From Sinonovacula constricta (taxonomy: Eukaryota > Mollusca > Bivalvia > Cardiida > Solecurtidae), in assembly GCA_007844125.1 (NCBI GenBank), contig CM017567.1, positions 9,358,457 through 9,422,456 of the forward strand: a stretch of 64,000 bases of DNA. Direction: 5' to 3'. The position numbers and the translations under genes were made by a program. The first letter of the stretch is position 1, and every line of letters begins with the position of its first letter. Positions 1 to 13,400 of this stretch are shown here, in pieces. The notes below the pieces were generated by a model. The model saw only the letters and a list, made by a program, of their open reading frames with translations, ran no database searches and had not been told where the DNA came from.

Positions 1-194
1 CAACTGTCCTTTTCTAGCTGAGCAAACGGGGGAGCTTGCCCCACTTGGGTGCCAATGCGCACACATCATGTCGTGGCTATCTAGGCCCCTTGCGTCCGTC
101 TTCTTTCTAGCTGATCAAATTACCCACCTCTATATTCAAGATGCACAAACGTCAATCTTCTTTGTCTAGATGTTCAAACGCAAATCATTCTTGA

Positions 195-330
195 TGTTCA
201 CATGTCCATATTTCCGTTCTAGATAATCAAATGTCCATATTTCCGTTCTAGACATTCAAATGTCCATATTTCCGTTCTAGACATTCAAATGTCCATATTT
301 TCGTTCTAGACATTCAAATGGCCATGTCTC
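195..330 (+). repeat. 29-bp tandem repeat, about 4-5 copies
   Basis: The unit joins ATGTCCATATTTCCGTTCTA and GACATTCAA with 29-bp spacing; earlier copies are more diverged. Confidence 0.9.
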
Positions 331-876
331 TCATAGAGAAAATAGACTGTACAAGCTGTGTTTGTGAATAAGTGTTACTGAAAATAAGTATATGTTATAG
401 AATGCACATGCAATGATGAGTTACGAAGTTTATATTTTAAACCCAGTTGAACGTGCTGCTGTACCCATGCAAACTTGTTAGTATAATGGACCGTTCCAAA
501 AGAGTCGGTGAAGCCTATGAATGCACGGGACACCATGCTTCTATTAAAATGTTTTATGAAATAATTTTCATGAAAATATTATTCAAGCCAGTTATGTTAT
601 AAGCGATTTAATAATTTACATATAAAGTTTGTTTATAAAGACACTCACAACATTTAAGCATGTATATGTATTTTGGCCCGTCGACCTTAAATTACGAATT
701 AGCGCACATTCTTTTAATGTAGTCTTTCAGCGTTCTATATGGAAAAAAGTACGTTGGCAATGCTTTAGAATGTTAAAAACATAACAATTGCACAACACAT
801 GTGCGTGTTTAGATTTTAATTAGATATACGAACAGTAATAGCAATAGTTGATTTTTTGCCGTCTTCTTTATTATTT
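331..876. other. AT-rich DNA, no gene seen
   Basis: No splice-consistent coding segment or named repeat was found. Confidence 0.5.
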
Positions 877-1137
877 ACCGGTCGCAATAGCTCAAGCGTC
901 TGCTTGTGGATCGAGAGGTTCAAAACCCGGCCGGGCAAAACCAAAAACTTTAAAGTTGCTAGTAGTGGCTTCTCTTCTAACGCTCGGGGCTACGGGGACA
1001 GCATTAAGCCTGACTCGTCGGTGTCAGTATAATGGACCGGCCGGGTTCAGTCCCTAATAAGTGCCCCTGTGTTATAATGATAGAAATGTCGCTGCACAGT
1101 ATCGGCAAAAATGCCGGCAAATCCCACCCCATCCCTC
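877..1137 (+). repeat. tRNA-derived SINE, family A, damaged head
   Basis: Same family as 54417-54700: GCTCAAGCGTCTGCTTGTGG, a B-box-like GGTTCAAAACC, TAGTAGTGGCTTC, TAACGCTCGGGGCTA and GTCAGTATAATGGACC. Part of the A-box region present in the other copy is missing. Confidence 0.8.
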
Positions 1138-1711
1138 TTTATTATTTTCTGTGACTATTTTCATTAGTAGCCTGAACATGCGAGAGCTACATCAATTTTT
1201 AAACCAATATACATGTATTACTCGTACGTTTGGTAAGTCGTATTGATATATTGAGCTCATTTTAATTACTACAATGAAATTTCTAATACAACGTGAATAA
1301 TAACTGCCTTGTCTAGTTGGTGTCCCTGTACGTCAGATAATTTTATGCCAAGCCATGCGTCTCCTGCTCGAGCATGCTGGGATATTCAAATAGGAACGGA
1401 ACACAGTTTTAATACGACTTATGTACAAACATACATCTTCCAATTTCATACTTCATCCAATATAAGGTCTTAAGCCACGTATGTGGTCTAAATACATGCA
1501 CACACATATACTAAATTACGTTTTTGGAGAGTAGTAGAAAATTGTTAGTTGATAACATTGTTCGTTAAATATAGTCTATTGATATATCAAAAGTAAGTAA
1601 CTATTTTTAACCTTTACACCCAGTCTTGTTAAATGTGCATTATTCCTGAAGAAGGATTTTCTTATTTGATGAAGTCATCCATTTGTTAAACTTACGAGCA
1701 GATGTTCTTTA
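1138..1711. other. AT-rich DNA, no gene seen
   Basis: Only short chance frames; nothing that could be tied to a gene or repeat. Confidence 0.5.
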
Positions 1712-1971
1712 GTAAATATGGTGCGTGTCATCCAATCTTTAGCCTTACACCTCAGTGTAATTCTGTGCCAGCCAATCTTCAGCCTGATACTTCAGTGTTA
1801 TTCAATAGAGCTTATCTTCAGCCTGACACTTCAGTGTAATTCAGTGCCATCCAATCTTCAGCCTGACACTTCAGTGTAATTCAGTGCCATCCAATCTTCA
1901 GCCTGACACTTCAGTGTAATTCAGTGCCATCCAATCTTCAGCCTGACACTTCAGTGTAATTCAATAGAGCT
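1712..1971 (+). repeat. 40-bp tandem repeat, about 6 copies
   Basis: The unit holds TTCAGCCTGACACTTCAGTG and TAATTCAGTGCCATCCAATC; the last four copies are nearly identical and the first ones diverged. Confidence 0.92.
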
Positions 1972-2214
1972 AGCTAGTAGTTCTATAGAGTGACATACTA
2001 GTAAAGTATACTTAACCCGTAGCAAGCATACCTTTTTATTACTCAACATTTTAGAGATCAAGTCATAATGCAGTTACTGAAAAAAGTAATCTCGTAACAG
2101 AGGAAAAGCAATCAAGACCATCATAAAAACAATAACAACATTCTTATTATCACTTTCATCATCCACAACATCAAAAACAAATACATTAGATCTGGCAACA
2201 ATCTATCATGACCG

Positions 2215-2510
2215 GACCTGGTTGCGCAATCGGTACATCGGGTTCGATCCCGGGCCGCGACATACCAAAGTTTTTAAAAATGGTAGTGGTCTAGCTCCCT
2301 TGCTAACGCTCAAGCAAATATAAGGGTAGTTCCACGACTGGTTGGCCCGGTGTCAGGATAATGTGACTGGGTGTGGTATTATGTCAGGTGTTCACGGCAT
2401 GTTATACACAGTGAATGCAGCACTATATCTGCTTCAAGTGGACACCGTCTCCAGATAACTAAAAATACTGTTGGTGGGACGATAAACCCAATAACCAAAC
2501 CTAACCAAAC
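2215..2510 (+). repeat. tRNA-derived SINE, family B, truncated head
   Basis: Starts GACCTGGTTGCGCAATCGGT, has B box GGTTCGATCCC, then GCTAACGCTCAAGCAAATAT, GGTGTCAGGATAATGTGACT and an A/C-rich tail (CCAAACCTAACC). About 30 bp of the head seen at 61241 is missing. Confidence 0.85.
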
Positions 2511-4526
2511 CAATCCATCATGAGATTCTCATCATCGTCATTATCATCATAAACATATCGTATAATTTCCTACCACATTAAAATGGGAACTACCACTAGA
2601 CAAAAACATGCATACAGACTAAATGTATAAACGACAAACACACTGAGACCAGACATTACACACAAAAAGAAAGAAAAACAAACAAACAAAACAGTTAGCT
2701 TTCTTTGACTTAAGTTTTTAATACTTTATAATAGTGTTATTTCTTTGAAAGAAAATTTGTCTTCTTCCTGCAAATGTACATTTATCATAGAAGTAAATGG
2801 CTTTCGGGTCTGTTCATACCGTCTCATTTTGAGCATGAATAGTAAATAAAGTGCCAACCATAGACAATTTTAAAACATATTTTCCATTTCAACTAATTCA
2901 AACCAGGTTACGTCATTTGTGTTATAAGATGATACATTGTTAAAAGAATTCGTTAATTAATGTAATTAATGTAAAATAATTTTAGTTTTTTTTGCGTTAA
3001 ATTTTAATTTGTTTAGGCAATAATGGTATCAGAGAGTTTACCACTAATATTTTAAAATTATCAAATCTCTTTTGTCACTAACTTACAAGTTAAATAAACA
3101 GTTTGTATGCTTGCATACCCATCATATAAAATTTAACATCTTAATAAGTACATAAATATTTTTAAAGATAATATGTAAATTTTGATCTTACAGTAGAATA
3201 TATTTAGATCACTTTGGACACTTTGGAAAACTTTTTTAAATTCATTAATAAGTGCTGTTGACACTTGACTTGTTTACACTATGTTAGGCTGTTGTTGTTT
3301 TGTAGGCCACAAGCTTAAAACCAAAGCATAGAATTTATGTCTAGTTACTGAACTAAAATATGTTAGATTAATTTGAAAATTCATTAAAAGTATTGTAAAG
3401 AAAAAATGTTTCACTGAAATTACTATGATTATTGAAAAAGACAAAAAAATACTGTTTTACAAATAGAAATAAGCAACATAGTCAATATTTGAGACCAATG
3501 GAATATCACATGTCTGAGGATATGATTTTAATCAGATTTCTGTAGCACTGGACACATATATGTAATGGTAAAAATGCCTCCTTTGGAAGTTTTTGTTGAA
3601 AATTCAATGATGTTCCGGACCCGCCCCTGCCCCTAGATCCGCCAATGGTTTCAAACAAGAGAGTAGTTTAAAATAAAACAGCCCAAGCGACATAGCAACG
3701 TATATAATAATTATGAATAAGTTAATGACGTCATACGATAAAAAATGCATTTATGTCGTAAATAGATAATGTGCAATTTTTAAGAAATTAGATCGAGTTG
3801 TAGAAAAAAATCTAAACCAACAAAACAAAATATAGCACTGTTAAGCGATTATGGGTAATGAGATCCCAGATAGTGAGCCGAGGATTTATCCGTAAAATGG
3901 CATATTAAATAATAAAAACTAACAAAATCTCGAAGTTTTATCTACTGTGCATTCTCACGTTAAGAGCATGGAGACTGCTCAAGGTGTCTCGTCTATAGCC
4001 TGTAGGTCTTGATTGGAAAGCATTCAGAACAGCTCACCCTTTCTCTGGCGAAAAGATATAAATGGGCGAGGAGTTCCGAATGGATGGGAAAGATGAAGAG
4101 ACAAAATTCCTACAGTGTTCATTCAAATTATGGCACCGTATAAATATTGTCTCAACGATCTGTCCGGTCACGTGTAATTCAAAGTAATGCATGTTCTTGA
4201 CTGTTTAATTATGTTTTAAAAAAGAATACTTGCATTATTTAGGCTATTTCACAAACTCACGATGTGATTTTTTTTTCAAGTAGTGTACAATGTAAAATCA
4301 CCATTTCGTGAATATGCAAGTAAAATGTCAACAGTCAATTCCTACTGTAAACTGCAATCCCAGATGACAATATTAATCTCCCTTTTCAACATTTGATAGT
4401 CAAAATTCTTAACAGCAAAGACAAAGGCTGCAAGCATATATATACGACAGACTACAAACACTAAAGAAGCCTCATTTGATAAGGTGGTCCAAGAACTCCA
4501 GCTTGCACAATCTCAAGTTAAACTAC
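2511..4526. other. AT-rich intergenic DNA
   Basis: No coding segment. A GC-rich patch (CCGGACCCGCCCCTGCCCCT, near 3615) resembles the end of a DNA transposon, but no partner end was found. A perfect CRE-like TGACGTCA is at 3726. Confidence 0.45.
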
Positions 4527-5033
4527 ATTCTACAGATAGTTTCCATGTGATGTCACAGGCACTGATAAGACAGTTTAAGGCAGCCATCTTTGAAGGCAGA
4601 AGCTAATGCAGGCCGAAATCTGGAAATGTGTTGTATTTAACTCACCACTGTGTTTTTATATTCAGTCTTTTTTACTGAATGTTATATCAAATTTAACAGC
4701 TTTTATGAAGTATTTAAACATCAAATATATATTTTGATAGTTTAAAAGAAAAAAAATACAACCAAAAGATACACGGTTCATTTTGTTTAAGGATGAGTCA
4801 ATAATATTATTTATTTCTGTATTTCTGTGCATTCATCAATTTTAAAAATATTTTAAAAACATGAATTTCAAGAGCTTTCCAGTGGTGTGTAGCTTTTAAT
4901 TTTAGGACCACATATGAAGAAATTACAAGAAAATAAAATTTACTCTTCTATACAATTCATCTGAAAAGCCCTTGAAGTTGCCACCAAAGATGGCTGCCAA
5001 GACAAGGGATCTTCGCTGATGTGGAAACTATCT
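4527..5033. mobile_element. Non-autonomous element related to the MULE ends, about 0.5 kb
   Basis: It begins CAGATAGTTTCCATGTG and ends CATGTGG-like GATGTGGAAACTATCT; both ends also share GGCAGCCATCTTTG about 45 bp in. The right end matches the 47192-51513 element over about 90 bp (ACTCTTCTATACAATTCAT, GATGGCTGCCAAGA). Short flanks attctac/attctat match 6 of 7, so the target duplication is unclear. It has no coding capacity. Confidence 0.7.
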
Positions 5034-5774
5034 ATTCTATTTAACTGTTGTTCAGACATACTTTTGATACTGTTCCAGTAACTACAGAATATTAGGAACA
5101 AACTATCTTCCAAGAAAAAAAGGAAAGTTTAAAGAAAAGAAAACCCTATAACTACTGCCACATCTGTAAAAGCCAACCTGAAATTCATCTCTTTTTTTTC
5201 ACGAATACGAATACAAAATATTAGTTAAATTCTGGGATATTTAGGATAAATATCTACAGGACTATTCCTCTCAGAAAATTGTGCTAAACAATGTTGATAC
5301 TATTTTTGGAAATGCCAACTCTGACAATGTGTTAAATATCATACTTATTCTAGCTAAATGCTAAATATTTTAACACAAAACGAGAGATACTTGACTACAT
5401 ATTGATGAGTTTAAAAAGATGCATGTACTTAAATCTTGAATCAAAATTGAATTTAATATAACTCCGCCCTAAACACCAGAATATGTCAAAGTTCCACAAT
5501 ACCAAGTCTAAGTATGAGAGACTTTTGGCAAACCAATCAAATTGATAGCAAATCGTAACTTAGTATGGTCTATTTTCAAAAGCTAGAGTAATATTTTTTA
5601 ATAAGGCAATACATTTGCTAACCAAATTGAAGATGCAAACACAACCACTGCCGTTAGAAACAACTAAATCTGCTTGGTTTTTTCTTCGCCTTTTTCCCCT
5701 TTTTCAAACTGTTACATTTATCTAGTTTTGTTTCCTTTTTGTAATGTAATTCTGATTCAGACATGTATTGTTAG

Positions 5775-5826
<52 letters not shown>

Positions 5827-7278
5827 TCGCTTAACAGAAGATCAATATAATTTAATTAACAAAATTAGAATTTAAAACAGATCTATTAAACTTAACCTAC
5901 ACGAAAAATCAACAACACGTAATCTTTCTGTAAGCCTTGAAATAACAACCTCATCAACGTCTTTAACCTTATGAGAGTGTAAACATTATATATATTTTGT
6001 ATGCTTACAAATATAAAAAAAAACACACCTAAATAACACTACATGCATCGCTTACTTCTATATACACATGTGTATACTTTTTATTAGGATGTAGTATGTA
6101 TGTCTAAAATAAAATATTTGTAAAAAAAAAAAAGAAAAAAAGAAAAAAAGAAGAAAGAATCCTGACTGTAAAGTTTCAGTTGCAATCAATGCAGTACAGT
6201 TAGCGATTCCCTGGTTGTAACCTCAGCAATAAATTTTGTTTTCATACTGTTATTGTATTTTGAAGCAATAAAATCATTACGTTGAAATAGGTTTGAAAAC
6301 GTCTGTCATCTTGTGGAATCTAAAGACTTGTTTTAACATTTCTGAAGTGATAAATGAGTTTCCAGCCTTGAAAACTTCTGCCTAAGTACAAACTTGTCAT
6401 TTGAAATATATAAACACCAGAGAAGGTAGCACGAGCTGAATCACCTTCAATGTGTGCAGGCCTGGATCCAGAACTTTTCAGCTGGTGGGGGAGGGGAGGG
6501 GCGGTGAGTGGGGGTGCGAAGACCGAATTTGACATACATGTTCATAAATGTTTCTAAAATGTCGCAGATGCGATCGAAGTTTATCTGGACAAAAGGCTAG
6601 TAGTTTATAATAGTTGTAATGGGTAAACTGACTATGAAAGTCTGAAAAATGAAAAGAGATAAACCTTTAGCAAATGTGTTGTAGAAAACTGGTTCGACTT
6701 CTTTCAGAAAGATATGCCGAAACAGATCGGGCACATATCATCAAATTACCGTCATGTTCCAGGCCATTGTTCATTTGAATTTTAAAGAAAAAAATCATTA
6801 CTGCAATCAAAAAAGCATATTATAGATTTATTTAAATGTTGGAAACGGCAATACTTTTTAGCCAACGCACAAATTATTAAATACAATTGCTACACATGGT
6901 CTTCATACAGCTGCAGATCACTAAATAAAAAAAATATGATCAAGTTAGCAATATCTCTTGCCTTTTTTATTTTTTGCAGCTTGATACAGAATACTTTAAC
7001 CATGGGTTACTGCTAAACACGGAGTTCGGACAAAATCCTTCGATAACAAAATTCTATCATTATTTTGTCAGACAATGGTCAAAGGGAAATAAGCCTAGTA
7101 CTCCTGTTATTAACTTACTTACCTCCCATTTATGACTCTTCTGTTATGAAGTACAAAATTACTCATAACCAAAACAGAAGGAGGAAGTAAGTTACATTTG
7201 ATCGACGCAAATTTCTATAACTCGTCGTACCTACGCATCTGACATTTGTTTTCTGGCGAATATAAAACAGCAAAAACG
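5034..7278. other. Upstream flank of PTTG1IP
   Basis: Holds the (CA)n tract, an A-rich run (6121-6155) and a G-rich patch near 6482-6515 (GGTGGGGGAGGGGAGGGG) that may be a transposon end. The promoter should lie close to 7150-7270, but no convincing TATA or initiator could be assigned. Confidence 0.45.
5776..5823 (+). repeat. (CA)n microsatellite
   Basis: About 23 uninterrupted CA units. Confidence 0.97.
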
Positions 7279-7450
7279 ATGAAGTTCACATTATTAATTG
7301 GCTGTACATTTCTGATCACGATCGGCATTTGTTTTGCGGCGTCAACTGCTAAAGTTGATACGACGGCAAATTCCCCCACCACAAGCCCAACAACGAGTAA
7401 AGCAACAACGAGTAAAGCAACCCAGCCCCCAACAGCCGCAACAACACAAG
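7279..7450 (+). CDS. PTTG1IP: PTTG1IP exon 1: signal peptide and mucin-like stalk
   Basis: Encodes residues 1-57 and ends in phase 1 at AAG|GTATTG. The start is Lys followed by a hydrophobic run ending ICFA|AS, a good signal-peptidase site. The rest is Thr/Ser/Pro/Ala-rich with a short tandem repeat (TTSKA twice) and would be O-glycosylated if expressed. The promoter and transcription start could not be placed. Confidence 0.9.
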
Positions 7451-10400
7451 GTATTGTGGTCTATTAAATATTTCGGCTAATTAAATCTTCAATAATGATC
7501 TGGTGTTAAGAAATTGTTAGAAAGCGTAACTGGTCTCAGTAAGTCTGTTGTCAATCACATGATCAAGGTATCATTGATGAATCATACCCTGGCATTATCA
7601 GGTGACAGATCTCCGGTGTCATGGTCTGATGTTTCTAGTTTACCTTGCTTAAATTTCTCTGTCTAGTGTGCACATGCGCTAGATTGCTATTTTAAACTAT
7701 GCGTGCCTAAATTTCTTCCATTTCATGCTGGTGTAAAAAGTGTTACCTACATGAAATGGAAATGTATGCCCAGGTGGAAATATAAACCCATGTATTAAGG
7801 TCTGATGTTTCTGTAGGGCCGGTCCTTCTATATTTATATGTATACCCAGTTTTGTACCGTTTACTTTATATGGAAACATGTGCCCGGGTGGAAATATAAG
7901 CCCATTTATTCATGGCATGATGTTTTTACCAGGCCCAGCTTTCTATCCCTATCATATACATGAACATGTATCCCTACATATAAGACATTTACTTAAGATG
8001 GAAATGTGGGCCTGTGTGGAAATATAATCCCATATATACACGGGCTGATGTTTCTTACATGGCCACTATTTCTGACTCTTTCATATACATGTATAGATGA
8101 ATTTTACACACTGGGAGGAAATCTTGGACCATCTATATTCGGGCTCAATTAAAATTTTGCGCATGCGCATCGGGGCATGTGAGAAATTTCGACACGGCAG
8201 AAATATGAGACCGTGACACCGGCCTATTTGACTTGGCAAAAATGACTTTTGAAAAGAAACATCTATTGTGCATTATTACACCCATAAGAGTGCAAAAATA
8301 TCAGAAGTCAGATAAGAAATATGACCATGAAAATGCCATAGAATTGGGGATACTGAAGACCAAACTTAAAGAGAAATAAAGAGCTAGTATTTTTTCCCAA
8401 ATACTATGTAACAGTCATAAAGGTTTCACTGATTGAATAGTATAATTAAATAAATATCATATCCAATAGATGTTGATAGGACAAATTGTCAGCCAACATT
8501 TGGTTCAAATGATGTGATATTTAAATAATATCCTATATTCTTTCATTTGCTTTCCCCTGCCAATACTCAATATTCCTAACTATTTGATAGTATTTGTCCT
8601 GAAGTTAAATGCATAATATATATTTAATATTTATACCTCAATTTGTACACTGTCAATCTACAGCAGAAAGTTTACAGATTTCAATGTAAAGTTGAGAAAA
8701 TATTTGTTAGTCCAAAGTCAGAATTGTATAACTGCTATCATGTCACTAGTTTAGATAAGATTATTTTATCTTTCCCAAGAATTAAATGGTTTCAACATTA
8801 TAAGATAAATGATGTCTAAGTAAAGGTCTTAAATGTAAAATTGTTTGCTTATTGTTGCATAACACTGACACAATTATCATCATATTCTCCCTCCAAATGG
8901 ATTTTTCTCTCACCAAAAGACCTCTCTTAATAAAAGTTCTTAACTGGATGGGGACTTGCAGGGCTGAGGAGACTGTTGTTATAACATTATTGAATAATGT
9001 ACCGGTATGCAATTTTTAGCCACCAGTTTACCTATTGCAAAATTTAGTATGTAATACATTTTTGTGTTTATTTCCAGCCCCTTCACCTGCAGAACGTGAG
9101 TTAATATTTACAACCATGTTATCTAGTATCAACTTTACATTATAAACAACTACTGATTCAGCTAAATAAGCTTATACTTGTTTTACTTACAGTAATACAA
9201 CATACTTTTGTTTAAATATTAATATTTAACTCTAAGCCAGCTAAGCACAAATTAATCAGGCTTAAGCAAATACTGTAGATACAGATCAGTGTTCTGCAGA
9301 GCTGGCTGGTTAGTAACCAATGCATGAAAATTATAACCCCTTACAATTCTTTTTACTGTGTTATAAAGACCATAGCTTGATTAGTTATTAAGCAACCAGG
9401 ATACATATAAGCTCAGGATCCTTATAGGTCAAGTGGTGCAGTAAATAGTAAAATTGTACCATGAGTAAAACTTGCTATTTCAAAGTCTGATAACCCTTAG
9501 CTAGTATCTTTCATAACATTGTTTCATTTTTCATTTCTAGAGTGCATGCAGAATAATGCTAGCTGTGAGAAGTGTGTTGGAGTTGGATCTGTGCAGGTAA
9601 ACACATACTGTCATAACTTTGTGTTGTAGCCAGTTTATAAAAAAAAACATCTGTTGTATCTGACCAGGGACCGACAAATCCTTTGCCCGGTGCCCGCGGG
9701 CAACCAGCTTTGATCTGCCGGGCCAGCAAATTCTTTTAGAGCTAGTCCGCCGGAGCACCATAAAACTCCCTTAGTTGTTGCCCGGGGTGGTGGTAATTAT
9801 ATCAAGATGCCAAATAAAGAACGCCAGGTCACAGTGCACTCGACGTACTGTGTATTGTAATTTGAGCCCGTATGCATTGTTAATCACCGTATGCGTGTTT
9901 TCATAGCGCCTCGATCGATAATAATGACACACAGCAGCAAACATGATTGCTCTCGCTACACGACGTCCAGTGAAGACGAACACATGCGAGGTGACTATGG
10001 TATTTCCCGCCAACTATCGAAACTCCGCCTACCTAATAACCATTCGCATCATTTTGCGGGTATCGTTAAACGGCTCTCAACGAGTGTTGTGTACTACTGA
10101 AGGAGACGCCACCAATACTCCGCATACCTAATAAAATATGCATGAAAAGGAGTGTCCCGTGCATATATTTTGATTTATTTGTTATTGTTAACCGATTTTT
10201 ACGCCCCGCCCACTACTGCTAATGACAGGATTGATTGACAGCGACTGGCTAAAGTGCCGGCATGTTTGTGTGCTCGACTGTCGGCATATAATTAACGCAA
10301 TTTAGGTAAAGTTTGTTGTAGAGCACTAATTATTGTCTGTTATGATTGATTAATTTGTTCGGACGGCAATTAATTAAGTTTTGATGTCGAGTTAATACGT

Positions 10401-13400
10401 AACAGACGTAATATCGGTCTTTCTTTAAAAAGTATCGGCGTCCGAATTAAAGACGTCAGTAATCATCACCCTTCGCCGATCATTTAATAATATTTAATGG
10501 TTTTAATTATTCGAAGTTTGTAATGAGAAGTGCTAATAATGGGAACTAAAACTGATATATATATATATTCTGTTGTGTTTTTTTTTATCAATCATGCAAA
10601 ATGGCACAGCGTTCACTACTAGATTTTGGTGTGTCTAAGACGCGAAAGTTCAGCGAGTCATTTAGGAAAGAGAGTGATGCTGCAACTGCAGACCGTCAAG
10701 CCCCACCCACACCTCAAGGAAAGCATCAGTCTGAACATACAAGTCCATCAAACCCAAAACGACTTAAGTTCTCAGATCAAGAGTATGATCAGAACCAAAG
10801 GGCACAGCCGGATGAAGTCATGAACATTTTCCCCCTGGTGAACATCATGGTTACCCTTTCACCCTCAACAGCTGAATGCGAGTGACAATTCTCAGGTAAA
10901 ACATTTATGGTGAAAGCAAATATGTGAAAAATGTATGATAAAAAAATGGTAACCTCTGCAAAATAAAATTAGTTTAGAAAAATACATGGCAAATTCATTT
11001 TAATTAATTCAATACCAGTCTCTTAAAATTGTTTTCAGAAAATTATCATGTTTTGTATTTATTTTTCAGCTATGAACATTATCAAGACGTGTCTGAGGGC
11101 GAATCTCAAACAGGAGACATTGGAAGCCTTGATGAGGGTCAAAAGTGATGGTCCAGATCTCAGCCAGTATAATCCCACAGCAGCCATACACCTGTGGATG
11201 AGTAGGTCCAGGAACAAGACATCAGTCAGGACACCAGACACCACAGAAACATTGATTACTGTGTGACTGTGGATTCATAACTCCAAGAACAATGGACAGT
11301 TTGAGTATTATATACTAATAGACATGTGTCTTTATAAATATAGTGTGACCTATACAGTGTAAAGCTTGGATAGTTACCCGTACTTACCTCAGATCTTGAC
11401 TACTTTATGTGTTATTTATTTACTGTGCACATTTTAGAATAATAATAAACTAGCATTCATTTATAATGTTGTATGATGGAATAAAATGCATTGATGTTAT
11501 TTATTATAAAGCAGGAATATGAATTTTGTTTGTAATAAAGGGATGTATTGTTAAATAAATGTTGTTGCATGACAAACTGTGTTATTTATGATTGACAATC
11601 TCACGCGATTTTCCGGGCAACCAGAAACAAATTCTACTTGCCCAGTGGGCAACAAGAAAATTTAAGAATTTGTCGGTCCCTGTATCTCACTTGATCTTAA
11701 ATTTCTTTAGATGCACTAGACAGTGATTTTTTATATGAATTATTGCTTATAAAATCAAATAGTTGTACAAGCATTTTAAAATCAGGTACACCTATACCAT
11801 TTCAAAAGACTATAAGATTATATTGTGGGCAATATATGTTTGTAATTAGTTATAATAAAATCAATATCCCAGCCCTTGGTAGTGATGGCAGGTATTTTAA
11901 CCTCTCTTCATTTTATTATCAACCTCAATTTTTATTCTAATCTTGTATATTTTACAGAATTTAATTTCCCATTATGCTCATCTTAAAAGCAACTCAAGAT
12001 TTTTTTAAAATCTACTTTGACAATCACTTACGAAATGTGATAAAATCTAAAAGCAGTACAATCACATCAGTTGCTAGCAAATGACAAAATCATAACATGA
12101 CAAACACAGAGTCTTCAGAATGTGATGTCATACTCAGGGGATGAGTCCTGGTTGGGGCAAAAACTTTATGTGGGAATGTTTTCCATCTGTGCCGGTAGTT
12201 CAACCTAGATAAAATTTGGGGTCTTCTACTAATAATTAGCTGGACATCACCTAGAGGACCATAATTGTGTTGATGCTATGTATAACACACACAAAGTAGC
12301 AAATGCTTCCACCCCTCCCTATGGTTGGCGATTCATGCTATGACCCTAAGGGGACCGTGATACTTTGAAGCATATTTTTTCGCAAATGTTGATAAAAGCC
12401 TGTTAACATTCAGCCTTCATTTGTTAAAAACATGATAAAAGCTGTACTTTATTTTGTCAAAACAAAGAACTGTCAAATGTATACAGATGTCTCTGATCTA
12501 CAAAAGAGAATAGTTAAGTCACGTATAACCTACAAATCAGTGAAGATTATTAGCAAAAAATACTACTGCATTTGTCTCAAACTTAACATTTCCGCCATTC
12601 ATTATTTACAGGTAACTTGTAACACAGAATTTTTTGTGAACACTTTATCATATACCTCTCACAGAATGTTGACTTTAAAAGAGGAAAAATGACGAAAGAA
12701 AAGTTTCCTTTTTAAAGTTTTTTTTCTTAGTCAGAAAGAAACTTAAGAGTAGACTTATCTGGACTATAACAGAATTATGGTTCATGCCAGGTATCCCCTA
12801 GCAAACAACATTTGACTATGACAGAATTATGGTTCATGCCAGGTATCCCCTAGCTAACAACATTTGACTATGACAGAATTATGGTTCATGCCAGGTATCC
12901 CCTAGCTAACAACATTTGACTATGACAGAATTATGGTTCATGCCAGGTATCCCCTAGCTAACAACATTTGACTATGACAGAATTATGGTTCATGCCAGGT
13001 ATCCCCTAACAAACAACATTTGACTATGACAGAATTATGGTTCATGCCAGGTATCCCCTAGCAAACAACATTTGACTATGACAGAATTATGGTTCATGCT
13101 TTGTATCCCCTAGCTAACAACATTTGACTATGACAGAATTATGGTTCATGCTAGGTATCCCCTAGCTAACAACATTTGACTATGACAGAATTATGGTTCA
13201 TGCCAGGTATCCCCTAGCAAACAACATTTGACTATGACAGAATTATGGTTCATGCTTTGTATCCCCTAGCTAACAACATTTGACTATGATAAAATTATGG
13301 TTCATGCTAGGTATCCCCTAGCTAACAACATTTGACTATGACAGAATTATGGTTCATGCCAGGTATCCCCTAGCTAACAACATTTGACTATGACAGAATT

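Noticed and set aside
848..1246. Two short frames on the + strand
   Set aside because: They lie over a SINE; composition and lack of splice context argue against a gene.
7261..7267. TATAAAA as a TATA box
   Set aside because: It is only about 12 bp before the start codon, too close to give a 5' UTR.
7246..7278. Extension of PTTG1IP upstream of the chosen start
   Set aside because: The upstream frame begins with TTG, not ATG; the ATG at 7279 directly opens the signal peptide.
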